DNA of 64,000 nucleotides from JANMJD01 sp963828405. Its GTDB lineage: Bacteria > Actinomycetota > Acidimicrobiia > Acidimicrobiales > Ilumatobacteraceae. The DNA lies in contig CAWHEG010000031.1 in NCBI GenBank assembly GCA_963828405.1, positions 1,860,001 to 1,924,000 of the forward strand, in the 5' to 3' direction. Positions 9,078 through 17,613 of the stretch are shown here, one piece after another. Both the position numbers and the translations under genes were made by a program. Numbering within the stretch: the first letter of the stretch is position 1; every line of letters begins with the position of its first letter. Under the pieces are notes generated by a model, which searched no databases, was not told the DNA's origin, and saw only the letters and a program-made list of their open reading frames with translations.

Positions 9078-9439
9078 TGCTCCACCTCATCACCCCTGCC
9101 GAGTGGGCGGCAGCGCAGGCCTCCGGGAGGATCGCCCCGCCGTCGTTGGCCGCCGAGGGCTTCGTCCACTGCACCGACGGCGACGAGCTGATGCTGGCCG
9201 TGGCCAACCGCTTCTACGGCGCGTACGACGGCGAGCTGCTCGTGGTCGACATCGACGAGTCGCGCCTGTCGTCGCTGGTGGTGCGGGAAACGCCGGCTCA
9301 TCCGGACGGCCGCCCGGCCGCCGCGGGCGAACCGCTGTTCCCGCACGTCTACGGCCCGGTCGATGTGGCCGCAGTGGTGCGCGTCCGCCGTGTCGTGCGC
9401 GGCGGTGGCGGGGTGTTCGTCGGCTACGGCGACGACTGA
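9077..9439 (+). CDS. DUF952 family protein
   Basis: A 120-residue protein starting MLHLITPAEWAAAQASGRI, the typical opening of the DUF952 family, with the diagnostic EGFVHCTDGDELMLAVANRFY at residues about 29-49. DUF952 proteins have a fold related to ADP-ribosyltransferase-like enzymes, but no established biochemical function is known to me. The ATG overlaps the galactokinase stop by one base (TGATG), so the two should be co-translated. The C-terminus (VRRVVRGGGGVFVGYGDD) is short and Gly-rich. Confidence 0.8.
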   Translation: MLHLITPAEWAAAQASGRIAPPSLAAEGFVHCTDGDELMLAVANRFYGAYDGELLVVDIDESRLSSLVVRETPAHPDGRPAAAGEPLFPHVYGPVDVAAVVRVRRVVRGGGGVFVGYGDD

Positions 9440-9471
9440 GACGTCCGGACGGCGGGCCGCGTCCGCCTACG

Positions 9472-11640
9472 ATGCCGGGCGTGCCGAGCGGTCCGATCAC
9501 ACTCCGGGAGCTCGCCCAGATCGATGTCGGGCGCCTCAAGGGTGTCGGCGAGAAGAAGCGCCCGGCGCTCGCCGAGGTCGGGATCAACACCGTGCTCGAC
9601 CTGCTCACCACCTACCCCCGGCGCTGGGTCGACCGGGGGAACGAGGCCCGGGTGAGCGATCTGGTGCCCGGGCAGGAGGCCCTCGTCCTGGTCCAGGTGC
9701 GCTCGGTCTCGAAGAAGCCGACCCGCAACCGCCGCACGATGGTCACCGCCGTCGTCGGCGATGGCTCGGGCCGCCTCTCGGTGGTGTTCTTCAACCAGCC
9801 GTGGCGGGAGCGCCAGCTGACCACGGAGGCGGTGATCGCCCTCTACGGCCGGGCCGAGATGTACCGCGGCGGGCTGCAGATGACCAACCCGATCGTCGAT
9901 CTGATCGGCGATCGCACGGGCAAGATCGTGCCGATCTACCCCCAGAGCGAGAAGGCCCAGCTGACCACGTGGGAGATGGCCGGCTGGGTCGAGAACGCCC
10001 TCGACCGCTGCCGGGCCCGCGGCATCGCCGATCCGGTGCCGGTCGAGGTCCGCGCCCGATTCGGGCTGGCCGAACGGGCCGAGTCGCTCTTCGGCATCCA
10101 CCTGCCCGAATCGATGGCCCACAAGGAGCGCGCCCGGCGGCGCCTGGCCTTCGACGAGCTGTTCCGGGTCCAGCTCGTGCTGGTCGGGCGCAAGCGGGCC
10201 TACGAGGCCGAGGCCCGCGGCATCCGCCACGTCGTCGAGGGCGAACTCGTCCGGCGGTTCCACGAGACGCTGCCCTTCCCGCTGACGACCGCCCAGAACC
10301 GCACGATCGCCGAGATCGCCGGCGATCTGGCCGGACCCCACCCGATGCACCGCCTGCTGCAGGGCGATGTCGGATCCGGCAAGACGGTGGTCGCCGTCTC
10401 GGCGTTGCTCGTCGGCGTGCAGGGCGGCCACCAGGGGGCGCTGATGGCGCCGACCGAGGTGCTCGCCGAGCAGCATGCCGCCGGGATCCGCCAGCTGCTC
10501 GCCGGCCTGGTGGTCACCGATGCCGACAACCTGTTCGGTCAACGGCCGTTGCGGATCGAATTGCTGACCAACCGGGTCACCGCCGTGGAACGTCGCGAGA
10601 TCCTCGCCGGCCTGGCCGACGGCTCGGTCGATCTGGTGATCGGTACCCATGCGCTGATCCAGGACGCCGTCCGGTTCCACAGCCTCGGCGTGGTGGTCAT
10701 CGACGAACAGCACCGCTTCGGCGTCGAGCAGCGCGCCGCGCTGCGGGTCAAGGGTGAGACCGACCACCCCGAAGGCCGGGTCGCCGACGTGCTGGTGATG
10801 ACGGCGACGCCGATCCCGCGGACGGCGGCGATGACGGTCTACGGCGATCTCGACGTCAGCGTGCTCGACGAGCTGCCGCCCGGTCGGACGCCGATCGTGA
10901 CGAACTGGGCCAACGGCCCCGACGAGGAGGAGCGGGCCTGGGAACAGGTTCGTGAGCAGGTCGAGCGGGGGCGCCAGGCGTACGTGGTCTGCCCGCTGAT
11001 CGAGGAGAGCGACAAGCTCGAGGTGGCCTCGGCCGAGGAGACCTTCGATCGCCTCGGCGGCGGCGAGTTGCACGGGCTGCGCCTCGGGCTGTTGCACGGG
11101 CGGATGCATCCCACCGAGAAGGACGCCGTGATGGGGGCGTTCCGCCGCGGCGAGCTCGACGTGCTCGTGGCGACGACGGTGATCGAGGTCGGCGTCGACG
11201 TGCCCAACGCGACCGTGATGGTGATCATCGACGCCGACCGCTTCGGCATCGCCCAGCTCCACCAGCTGCGCGGCCGGGTCGGGCGCGGGACGGAGAGGTC
11301 GTCGTGCTGGCTGGTCACGTCGGGCAAGCCGGCGCCCGACGGCTCGGTGGAGTCGAATCCGCGCATCGAGGCGCTCGTCGCCACGACCGACGGATTCGAG
11401 CTCGCCGAGGTCGACCTCGACCTGCGCGGCGAGGGGACGTTGATGAACACCGCCCAGAAGGGTCGCAGCGACCTCAAGCTCGCCTCGCTGCGTCGGGACC
11501 GCGAGCTCGTCGTGCTGGCCCGGCAGGCGGCGTTCGACGTGATCGACCGGGATCTGCGCCTCGCCGATCACCCCGACCTGCGCGACGAGCTGGAACTGTT
11601 CCTCTCGGCCCAGGACGAGGAGTTCCTCTTCAAGTCCTGA
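9472..11640 (+). CDS. recG: ATP-dependent DNA helicase RecG
   Basis: A 722-residue RecG. An N-terminal wedge/OB domain (about 1-230; TTYPRRWVDR near residue 45) precedes two RecA-like lobes. Walker A is GDVGSGKTVVA, motif II is VVIDEQHRFGVEQR, motif III lies in MTATPIPRTAAMTVYGDLD, and motif VI is QLRGRVGRG. RecG unwinds branched DNA, reverses stalled forks and processes Holliday and D-loop junctions. The ATG at 9472 is used; a GTG three codons later (9481) is an equally good alternative. It follows the DUF952 gene by 32 bases and could be cotranscribed. Confidence 0.95.
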   Translation: MPGVPSGPITLRELAQIDVGRLKGVGEKKRPALAEVGINTVLDLLTTYPRRWVDRGNEARVSDLVPGQEALVLVQVRSVSKKPTRNRRTMVTAVVGDGSGRLSVVFFNQPWRERQLTTEAVIALYGRAEMYRGGLQMTNPIVDLIGDRTGKIVPIYPQSEKAQLTTWEMAGWVENALDRCRARGIADPVPVEVRARFGLAERAESLFGIHLPESMAHKERARRRLAFDELFRVQLVLVGRKRAYEAEARGIRHVVEGELVRRFHETLPFPLTTAQNRTIAEIAGDLAGPHPMHRLLQGDVGSGKTVVAVSALLVGVQGGHQGALMAPTEVLAEQHAAGIRQLLAGLVVTDADNLFGQRPLRIELLTNRVTAVERREILAGLADGSVDLVIGTHALIQDAVRFHSLGVVVIDEQHRFGVEQRAALRVKGETDHPEGRVADVLVMTATPIPRTAAMTVYGDLDVSVLDELPPGRTPIVTNWANGPDEEERAWEQVREQVERGRQAYVVCPLIEESDKLEVASAEETFDRLGGGELHGLRLGLLHGRMHPTEKDAVMGAFRRGELDVLVATTVIEVGVDVPNATVMVIIDADRFGIAQLHQLRGRVGRGTERSSCWLVTSGKPAPDGSVESNPRIEALVATTDGFELAEVDLDLRGEGTLMNTAQKGRSDLKLASLRRDRELVVLARQAAFDVIDRDLRLADHPDLRDELELFLSAQDEEFLFKS

Positions 11641-11691
11641 GCCCGATCTTCGGAGGTTCGCCGCGGTCGGGCGGGCAGCGGCCTCCGATGT

Positions 11692-12271
11692 TTGCGCCGA
11701 CTTGACCGGCGGGTCCGCGGCATCACCCAGCCCGACGGCACCGCTGAGTTCTGCGAGGTGTTCTTCGACAACGCCCGGTGCCCCCGCGGCAACGTCGTCG
11801 GCGGGGTGAACAACGGCTGGAATGTGGCCAACTCGACGCTCGCCTTCGAGCGTGGGATGAGCGCGACCACCGGCTATCGCCGCTTCGAGGAGGAGCTGCG
11901 ACACCTCGCCGCCCAGGCCAGGTCCAACGGGGCGATCGACGACCCGACGATCCGTCAGCGCCTCGCCCGGTACCACTCCAAGGTCCAGATCCTCCGTGTC
12001 CATGGCCTCCGATCGCTCAGCGTGGCCGTCTCGGGTGCGATGGATCTCGCCCTCGACATATGGGGCGGCCGCGATGCTGACCGACACCGGTCCGGTCAGC
12101 GGCTCGTGGCCCGGCTCGGGCCGTGACAAGCGCCGCAGCGGCTATCCCGTCAGGGCGATGATGTCGGCGTTCTTCTTCAGCCGTTCCGAGACGATCTGGG
12201 GCGGCACGAGCCAGATCCAGCGCAACATCGTCGGCGAACGCGTGCTCGGGCTGCCCAGGGAACCGGGGTGA
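11692..12271 (+). pseudogene. acyl-CoA dehydrogenase remnant (N-terminus lost, frameshifted)
   Basis: The first frame reads GITQPDGTAEFCEVFFDNAR, then NNGWNVANSTLAFERG: the middle of a FadE-type acyl-CoA dehydrogenase, normally near residue 200 of about 390. It continues to GAMDLALDI near 12055. There the homology jumps to the next frame (YGAAAMLTDTG) and ends with the family C-terminus SETIWGGTSQIQRNIVGERV. About 200 N-terminal residues are absent: the sequence just upstream, after the recG stop, does not encode them. Roughly 25 residues also appear to be missing before DLALDI. The remnant has no FAD/acyl-CoA N-terminal domain and one frame change, so it is almost certainly inactive. Confidence 0.85.
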
Positions 12272-12277
12272 ACCGGC

Positions 12278-12304
12278 CGGCGCCGACGGCCCTCGCCGGC
12301 GCCG
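12278..12304 (+). terminator. candidate hairpin after the dehydrogenase remnant
   Basis: CGGCGCCG at 12278-12285 can pair with CGGCGCCG at 12297-12304 across an 11-base loop, 7 bases after the remnant's stop codon. There is no T-run, as is usual in high-GC actinobacteria, so the call as a terminator is tentative. Confidence 0.35.
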
Positions 12305-12371
12305 ATCCCCGATCTGCGTACATGTCTGATTTCCGCTAGTCGTTCGGCCCGGACGGTGGCAGGCTGCAGGG

Positions 12372-13835
12372 GTGAACGCCGGATCGATTCTCGACGAAGC
12401 ACGTTGCCACGCAGCGTGCGAGAGCCGCGACGTCCGCTTCGACGGATGGTTCTACTCCGCGGTGACGACCACCGGCATCTACTGCCGGCCGAGCTGTCCG
12501 GCCCGACCCAAGCGGGAGAACACCCGCTTCTTCACGACGGCCGCCGCCGCCCAGCAGGCCGGTTTCCGGGCTTGCCGGCGCTGCCGTCCCGATGCCGCCC
12601 CCGGCTCGCCGGAGTGGAACACGCGCGCCGACGTGGCCGGGCGGGCGATGCGCCTGATCGGCGACGGCATCGTCGAGCGCGAGGGCGTCGGTGGTCTCGC
12701 CTCCCGGCTGCACTACAGCGAGCGCCACCTGCACCGCCAGCTCGTCGCCGAGTTGGGCGTCGGGCCTCTGGCGCTGGCCCGTGCCCAGCGGGCCCACAAC
12801 GCCCGTGTGCTCATCGAGACGACCGATGTGGCGTTGACCAACGTCGCCTTCGCCGCCGGGTTCGCCAGCATCCGCCAGTTCAACGACACCGTGAAGGCCG
12901 TGTTCGCCCGCAACCCGACCGAGATGCGGGCCGCGGCCCGCCGGGAGCGGGCATCGGGACGCCCGGCAGGGGCGGGGGCAGCTCCGCTCGACCTCCGGCT
13001 CGCCTACCGCGAGCCGTTCGCCGCCGCCGAGGTCTTCGCCTTCCTCGGTCTGCGGGCCGTCCCGGGCGTCGAGGCGTGGGACGGCGAGACCTACCGGCGG
13101 GTGCTCGATCTGCCGCACGGGTGGGGGATCGTCGCCCTCGGCCCCGGCGACGGCCACGTGCGCTGCCGGCTCGAGGTGGAGGACTGGCGCGATGTCGGCG
13201 CCGCCATCCAGCGCAGCCGAGCCCTGCTCGATCTCGACGCCGACCCGGTGGCGATCGACGACGCCCTGCGACGGGACGAGGCGCTCGCCCCGCTCGCCGC
13301 CCGGCGCCCCGGGCTGAGGTCGCCGGGTCACGTCGACGGGCCCGAGCTGGCCGTGCGCGCCCTGCTCGGCCAGCAGATCACCGTCACCGCCGCCCGCACG
13401 ATGGCCGCCCGGCTCGTCGAGGCGGCGGGCAGACCGTTGGACCAACCCCGTCCGGGCCTGACCCATCGGTTCCCCCGGCCCGACGAGATCGCCGCACTCG
13501 GTGACCGACCGATCGCCGGCCCGTCGTCGCGGGCCGCGGCGCTCACCGGGCTGTGCCGGGCGCTCGCCGAGGGGACCGTCGCCATCGATCCGGGTGGCGA
13601 CCGCGAGGAGGTGCGCGCCCGGCTGCTCGCCCTGTCGGGCATCGGCCCGTGGACAGCCGGCTACATCGCGATCCGCGCGCTGCGCGATCCCGACGTCTTC
13701 CTGCCCGGCGATGTCGGCGTACGCCACGGCCTGACGGGCCTGGGCGTTGCGCTCGACGCAGGCCTCGACCGGCGCTCGGCGGGCTGGCGACCGTGGCGTT
13801 CGTACGTCGTCCACCACCTGTGGGCGAGCCTGTGA
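12372..13835 (+). CDS. alkA: Ada-type regulator fused to AlkA 3-methyladenine DNA glycosylase
   Basis: 487 residues with three modules. Residues 1-80 are an Ada zinc/methyl-acceptor domain with Cys38 and Cys42 (GIYCRPSCPAR) plus Cys68 and Cys71, matching Ada's methylphosphotriester-accepting cluster. Residues about 90-165 are an AraC-type double HTH (LHYSERHLHRQLVAEL; VAFAAGFASIRQFN). Residues about 180-487 are AlkA: a beta domain followed by HhH-GPD with LSGIGPWTAGYIAIR and the catalytic Asp447 in LPGDVGV. Methylation of Cys38 should turn it into an activator of the alkylation response, while the C-terminal part excises alkylated bases. ogt follows 19 bases later. The same Ada-AlkA arrangement occurs in mycobacteria. 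Start is GTG or an alternative nearby. Confidence 0.9.
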   Translation: MNAGSILDEARCHAACESRDVRFDGWFYSAVTTTGIYCRPSCPARPKRENTRFFTTAAAAQQAGFRACRRCRPDAAPGSPEWNTRADVAGRAMRLIGDGIVEREGVGGLASRLHYSERHLHRQLVAELGVGPLALARAQRAHNARVLIETTDVALTNVAFAAGFASIRQFNDTVKAVFARNPTEMRAAARRERASGRPAGAGAAPLDLRLAYREPFAAAEVFAFLGLRAVPGVEAWDGETYRRVLDLPHGWGIVALGPGDGHVRCRLEVEDWRDVGAAIQRSRALLDLDADPVAIDDALRRDEALAPLAARRPGLRSPGHVDGPELAVRALLGQQITVTAARTMAARLVEAAGRPLDQPRPGLTHRFPRPDEIAALGDRPIAGPSSRAAALTGLCRALAEGTVAIDPGGDREEVRARLLALSGIGPWTAGYIAIRALRDPDVFLPGDVGVRHGLTGLGVALDAGLDRRSAGWRPWRSYVVHHLWASL

Positions 13836-13854
13836 TCCCGAGGAGGGGACTTCC

Positions 13855-14385
13855 ATGTTGACCACCACGATCCGCGACACACCGGTCGGCGATCTCACGC
13901 TCGTCGTGTCCGAGCGCGGGGTACGCGCCCTGCTGTGGGGCGAGGAGCTCGACAAGCGGTTCCGCGCCTTCATCGGCGCCGACCCGGCCGACCTGGAGGT
14001 GGTCGACGAGGACGGCGCCGACGGTGATCTCCACCCCGTGCTGACGATGGCCGTCGAGCAGCTGAGGGAGTACTTCGCCGGCGACCGCCACGACTTCGAC
14101 CTTCCGCTCGACCCGATCGGCACGCCGTTCCAGCAGCGGGCCTGGCACGTGTTGCGCGCCATTCCCTATGGCGAGACGATCAGCTACGGCGAACAGGCCC
14201 GGCGTCTCGGCGACGAGAAGCTGGCCCGGGCGGCGGGCGCCGCCAACGGTCGCAACCCGATCAGCATCATCGTTCCCTGCCACCGGGTCGTCGGCTCGAC
14301 GGGCAAGCTCACCGGCTTCGGCGGCGGGCTCGGCAACAAGGACTGGCTGCTGCGACACGAGTCGAACGCCCTGTTCCCGGCCTGA
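13855..14385 (+). CDS. ogt: methylated-DNA--protein-cysteine methyltransferase
   Basis: A 176-residue O6-alkylguanine-DNA alkyltransferase. The C-terminal domain has the helix-turn-helix region (TPFQQRAWHVLRAIPYGETISY) and the active-site block IIVPCHRVVGS, with the acceptor Cys142. It accepts methyl groups from O6-methylguanine irreversibly. A strong Shine-Dalgarno sequence (GAGGAGGGG) lies 6 bases before the ATG. It directly follows the Ada-AlkA gene, so the pair forms an alkylation-repair operon probably controlled by the Ada module. It is complete and normal in length. Confidence 0.93.
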   Translation: MLTTTIRDTPVGDLTLVVSERGVRALLWGEELDKRFRAFIGADPADLEVVDEDGADGDLHPVLTMAVEQLREYFAGDRHDFDLPLDPIGTPFQQRAWHVLRAIPYGETISYGEQARRLGDEKLARAAGAANGRNPISIIVPCHRVVGSTGKLTGFGGGLGNKDWLLRHESNALFPA

Positions 14386-14419
14386 CGCCGCTCCGGCGGG
14401 CCACCCGGCGGGCGGCGTC
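14384..14419 (+). terminator. candidate hairpin after ogt
   Basis: Perfect arms GACGCCGC (14384-14391) and GCGGCGTC (14412-14419), with further internal GC pairing, begin within the ogt stop codon. The position fits a terminator for the alkylation-repair operon. No U-tract follows. Confidence 0.45.
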
Positions 14420-14458
14420 CCCGATCCGTCGGGCATCGTCCGCTAGCTTGCCGCGGCG

Positions 14459-15457
14459 GTGGACTCCCATTCCTCGCCGGTGCTCGTCTCGCGCTCGTAT
14501 CCGCTCGCCCCCCGCGAGTTCGCCCACCCGGGGGCGATGCCCGCCGGTTGCTGTGCGATCACCGCGGCGGTCTTCGGCGATGTCGCCGTGGCGATCACGG
14601 CCGAACGCGACGGATCGGTGCGGGAGTGGGACCTGGCCACCGGCGGCGCCCGCCGGGTGTTCGCCTTGGGCAGCGGCCCGCTCAACGACGTGACGACGAT
14701 GGCCATCGGTGGTGAACCGTTCGTCGTGGCATCGGGGCTCGACGGCGTGCGGTTCTGGTCGGCGGAGAGCGGCGCACCACACCGACGTCCGGCCGGATCG
14801 GTGGCAACCAAGCTCACGTCGGCGCACGTCGTGCGGCTGCCCGGCGGTCACGACGTACTCCTGCTGGGCGACCACATCGGCGCAGTCGAATGCTGGCCCA
14901 ACGCCTCGATGCTGGCCTGGCGTGTGCTCGTCGGGGCGGGCGGCTTCCAGCCGCTGTGGTCGCTCGGCACCATCTCGATCGGCGGCGTACCGCTCGCCGT
15001 GTGCTGCCTGGAGGGCAGGTTGCAGGCGCTCGACCTGTTGCGTGGTTCGGTACACCTCGATCTCGCCATGCCGCCCGGGCCGAGCTTCGGCCTGGTGTCC
15101 TTCGACGCGGGATCGGGATCGGGATCGGGCTCCGGCTCCGGCTCGGGCTCGGGCGAACGCGTCGCCGTGGCCATCGACGGCGAGGTCGTCGTCGTCGATC
15201 CATCAGCGGCCGTGGTGGTCGACCGCTGGGAGACCGGGCCGAGTGCGCTGCGCAGGATCTCCCTGATGCCCTCCTCGCGGGGGATGCTGCTCGCCACGGT
15301 CAGCCAGGACGGCACCGTCGGCGCCTGGGAACCCAACGGACGCCTGGTGGCCATGACCCGGCTGGACGGAGAGGGAACGGCCGCCGCCCCGGCCGGCCAC
15401 AACATGCTCGTGGTCGGGTACGTCGGCGGTTGGGCGGTGCTCACCCTCGAGGGGTGA
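14459..15457 (+). CDS. WD40/beta-propeller-like repeat protein, unknown function
   Basis: A 332-residue protein from a GTG start. Repeated short blades end in WD-like pairs (GSVREWDLATGGARRVFALG, GVRFWSAESGAPHR, GTVGAWEPNGRLVA), so it should fold as a small beta-propeller. There is no signal peptide and no enzymatic domain. Residues 218-232 are a run of seven and a half Gly-Ser pairs, which interrupts the fourth or fifth blade and looks like a flexible loop. It stands alone between the ogt hairpin and the UDP-glucuronate decarboxylase gene. Binding partners cannot be predicted. Confidence 0.65.
   Translation: MDSHSSPVLVSRSYPLAPREFAHPGAMPAGCCAITAAVFGDVAVAITAERDGSVREWDLATGGARRVFALGSGPLNDVTTMAIGGEPFVVASGLDGVRFWSAESGAPHRRPAGSVATKLTSAHVVRLPGGHDVLLLGDHIGAVECWPNASMLAWRVLVGAGGFQPLWSLGTISIGGVPLAVCCLEGRLQALDLLRGSVHLDLAMPPGPSFGLVSFDAGSGSGSGSGSGSGSGERVAVAIDGEVVVVDPSAAVVVDRWETGPSALRRISLMPSSRGMLLATVSQDGTVGAWEPNGRLVAMTRLDGEGTAAAPAGHNMLVVGYVGGWAVLTLEG
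15110..15154 (+). repeat. in-frame GGATCG/GGCTCC Gly-Ser codon repeat
   Basis: A 45-base run of 6-base units (GGATCG three times, then GGCTCC/GGCTCG variants) encodes an uninterrupted Gly-Ser tract inside the propeller-like protein. Such a simple repeat can change length by slippage without breaking the frame. Confidence 0.85.
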
Positions 15458-15581
15458 AACGGCGATCGTCTCGAGGCGCCGATCGCCACCGGTCCGGTCC
15501 GGCGATCACGGCCGCCCGGTCCGCGCTGGGAAGGACCCGGTCGCCGGTGGTCGCGAGGGGTACGATGACTGGGGAGGCAGG

Positions 15582-16547
15582 ATGTCGACGATGAACAGAT
15601 CGGCGCGGCGAGTCGTCGTTGCAGGCGGGGCCGGGTTTCTCGGCTCCCATCTGGCCGACCGCCTGCTGGAGCGTGGCGATCACGTGGTCTGCGTCGACAA
15701 CCTCTGCACCGGGCGGATGGCCAACATCGCCCATCTGCTCGGGCAACCCGGCTTCACGTTCGTCGAGGCCGACGTCAGCAGCGGCTTCGAGATCGAGGGT
15801 CGAGTCGACGTGGTGATGAACATGGCAAGCCCGGCATCGCCGAAGGACTACTTCGCCATGCCGATCGAGACCCTCGAGGTCGGCAGCACCGGGACCCGCA
15901 ACCTGCTCGAGCTCGCCTCGCGCCACGACGCCCGGTTCTTCCTCGCCTCGACCAGCGAGGTCTACGGGGATCCGGTCGAGCACCCGCAGACCGAGTCGTA
16001 CTGGGGCAACGTCAACCCGGTCGGGGTGCGCAGTGTCTACGACGAGGCCAAACGGTTCGCCGAGGCGATCACGATGGCCTACCACCGCGAGCGGGGCGTC
16101 GACGTGCGCCTCGTGCGGATCTTCAACACCTACGGGCCACGGATGAAGGCCGACGACGGCCGTGTGGTGACGAACTTCGTCGTCCAGGCGCTGACCGGCC
16201 GACCGATCACGATCTACGGCGACGGCAGCCAGACCCGCAGCTTCTGCTACGTCAGTGACGAGGTCGCCGGGTTCCTCGCCCTGCTCGACGGCCCGATCGT
16301 CGGCCCGGTCAACATCGGCAACCCCGTCGAGTTCACGATGATCGAGCTGGCCGAGCTGGTCCTCGAACTGACCGGATCGAGTTCGCAGCTGATCTTCGAG
16401 CAGTTGCCCAGCGACGACCCCCGCCAACGCCAGCCCGACATCACCCTGGCGCGCGAGGTGCTCGGCTGGCAGCCGACGGTGGAGCTGCGCGAGGGTCTCG
16501 CCCGCACGATCGAGTGGTTCGCCGCCGAGCTGGCCACCCGGGTCTGA
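15582..16547 (+). CDS. UDP-glucuronate decarboxylase (UDP-xylose synthase)-like SDR
   Basis: A 321-residue extended short-chain dehydrogenase. The NAD-binding GGAGFLGSHLADRL is at residues about 14-27, the catalytic YDEAK at about 149-153, and the blocks RIFNTYGPRM and TIYGDGSQTRSFCYV are the pattern of UDP-glucuronate decarboxylases (UXS). It would convert UDP-glucuronate to UDP-xylose for envelope glycans. A GGGGAGG Shine-Dalgarno just before the ATG supports the start, and a TACGAT -10-like hexamer at 15561 suggests a short leader. No glycosyltransferases are adjacent. Confidence 0.82.
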   Translation: MSTMNRSARRVVVAGGAGFLGSHLADRLLERGDHVVCVDNLCTGRMANIAHLLGQPGFTFVEADVSSGFEIEGRVDVVMNMASPASPKDYFAMPIETLEVGSTGTRNLLELASRHDARFFLASTSEVYGDPVEHPQTESYWGNVNPVGVRSVYDEAKRFAEAITMAYHRERGVDVRLVRIFNTYGPRMKADDGRVVTNFVVQALTGRPITIYGDGSQTRSFCYVSDEVAGFLALLDGPIVGPVNIGNPVEFTMIELAELVLELTGSSSQLIFEQLPSDDPRQRQPDITLAREVLGWQPTVELREGLARTIEWFAAELATRV

Positions 16548-16549
16548 CC

Positions 16550-16568
16550 CGCCGCCGGGTCGGCGGCG
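16550..16568 (+). terminator. candidate hairpin after the UDP-xylose synthase-like gene
   Basis: CGCCGCC (16550-16556) pairs perfectly with GGCGGCG (16562-16568) across a 5-base loop, three bases after the stop codon. No T-run follows. Confidence 0.5.
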
Positions 16569-16626
16569 CACATCGGCCGGGTCTGCGGCCCACCGGCCGT
16601 TCCGACGCCACGGCTACCATCCCGCC

Positions 16627-17549
16627 ATGCCCGACGACCTGCCCAAGCTCTTCTTCGATCGCCCGCTGCCCGAGGAGTACCGCGACCTGGTCGCCGGCAG
16701 GGCGATCGCCTGCGGCCCCGACGACGACGCTCTGGCGACGGCGGATGGCGTGATCGCCGGCGCCGTCCGCGCCTGGGACGCCGCGGCGTTCGCTCTCGGG
16801 CCCCGGCTGCGGGTGATCTCGCGCACCGGCGTCGGCTACGACAACGTCGATGTCGCCGCGGCCCGCGCCGCCGGGGTGACGGTGTGCTACGCGCCGGCCG
16901 CCCCCAGCGTGTCGACGGCCGAGCACACGGTCGCCCTGATCATGGCGGTCACCAAGCGGCTCAGGGCGCTGCACGGCGACGCTCTCGCCGGCAAGCCGGG
17001 GGAGCCGCGCTCGGCCTCGAGCTCGACGGGGCGACACTCGGCCTGGTCGGCCTCGGGCGGATCGCCCGGCGGGTCGCCGAAGTGGCCGCGGCGCTGGGAA
17101 TGAGGGTCATCGCCTTCGATCCGTTCGTCGTCGGCGGGACCGTGGCGGGCGTGTCGATGGTCGACCTCCCCTTGTTGCTGGCGTCGTCCGACGTCATCTC
17201 GCTCCACGCCCCGGCCAGCCACGACACGCACCACCTCATCGGCCCGACGGCGCTGGCGGCGATGAAGCCCGGGTCCTACCTCGTCAACTGCGCTCGCGGG
17301 AGTCTCGTCGACCAGGAGGCGCTGCTCGCCGCGCTCGATGCCGGGCGCCTCGCCGGCGCCGGACTCGACGTCACCGATCCCGAACCGCTGCCCGCCGGCC
17401 ACCCGCTGCTCGTCCACCCGAACGTGCTGGTCACCCCGCACATGGCCTCCTCGACGGTCGCCGGGCGCCGACGGCTGTACGAGCACGGCATCGGCAACGC
17501 CCTCGCCGTCATCCACGGCCGCCCGGCGACGGTGGTCCCCGGCTCCTGA
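16627..17549 (+). pseudogene. D-2-hydroxyacid dehydrogenase, single-base frameshift
   Basis: The two halves of one gene lie in different frames. The first encodes an N-terminal substrate domain (VISRTGVGYDNVDVAAARAA, then STAEHTVALIMA). The second encodes the NAD domain (LGLVGLGRIARRVAEV, NCARGSLVDQEALLAAL, PNVLVTPHMASST), with the Arg, Glu and His of the D-hydroxyacid dehydrogenase active site. The join is at the GGGGG run near 16999-17003: one more G would read AGKPGGAALGLELDG and restore a 307-residue protein of normal length. As written the first frame ends at 17103. The cause is either a homopolymer sequencing error or a real one-base deletion. Substrate unknown; phosphoglycerate-dehydrogenase-like. 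Confidence 0.85.
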
Positions 17550-17613
17550 CGGTGCCGCCGATCGGCGCCCACCACCGACGGACGACGCGGCCCGACGTGC
17601 AAGGATCGGCGGC

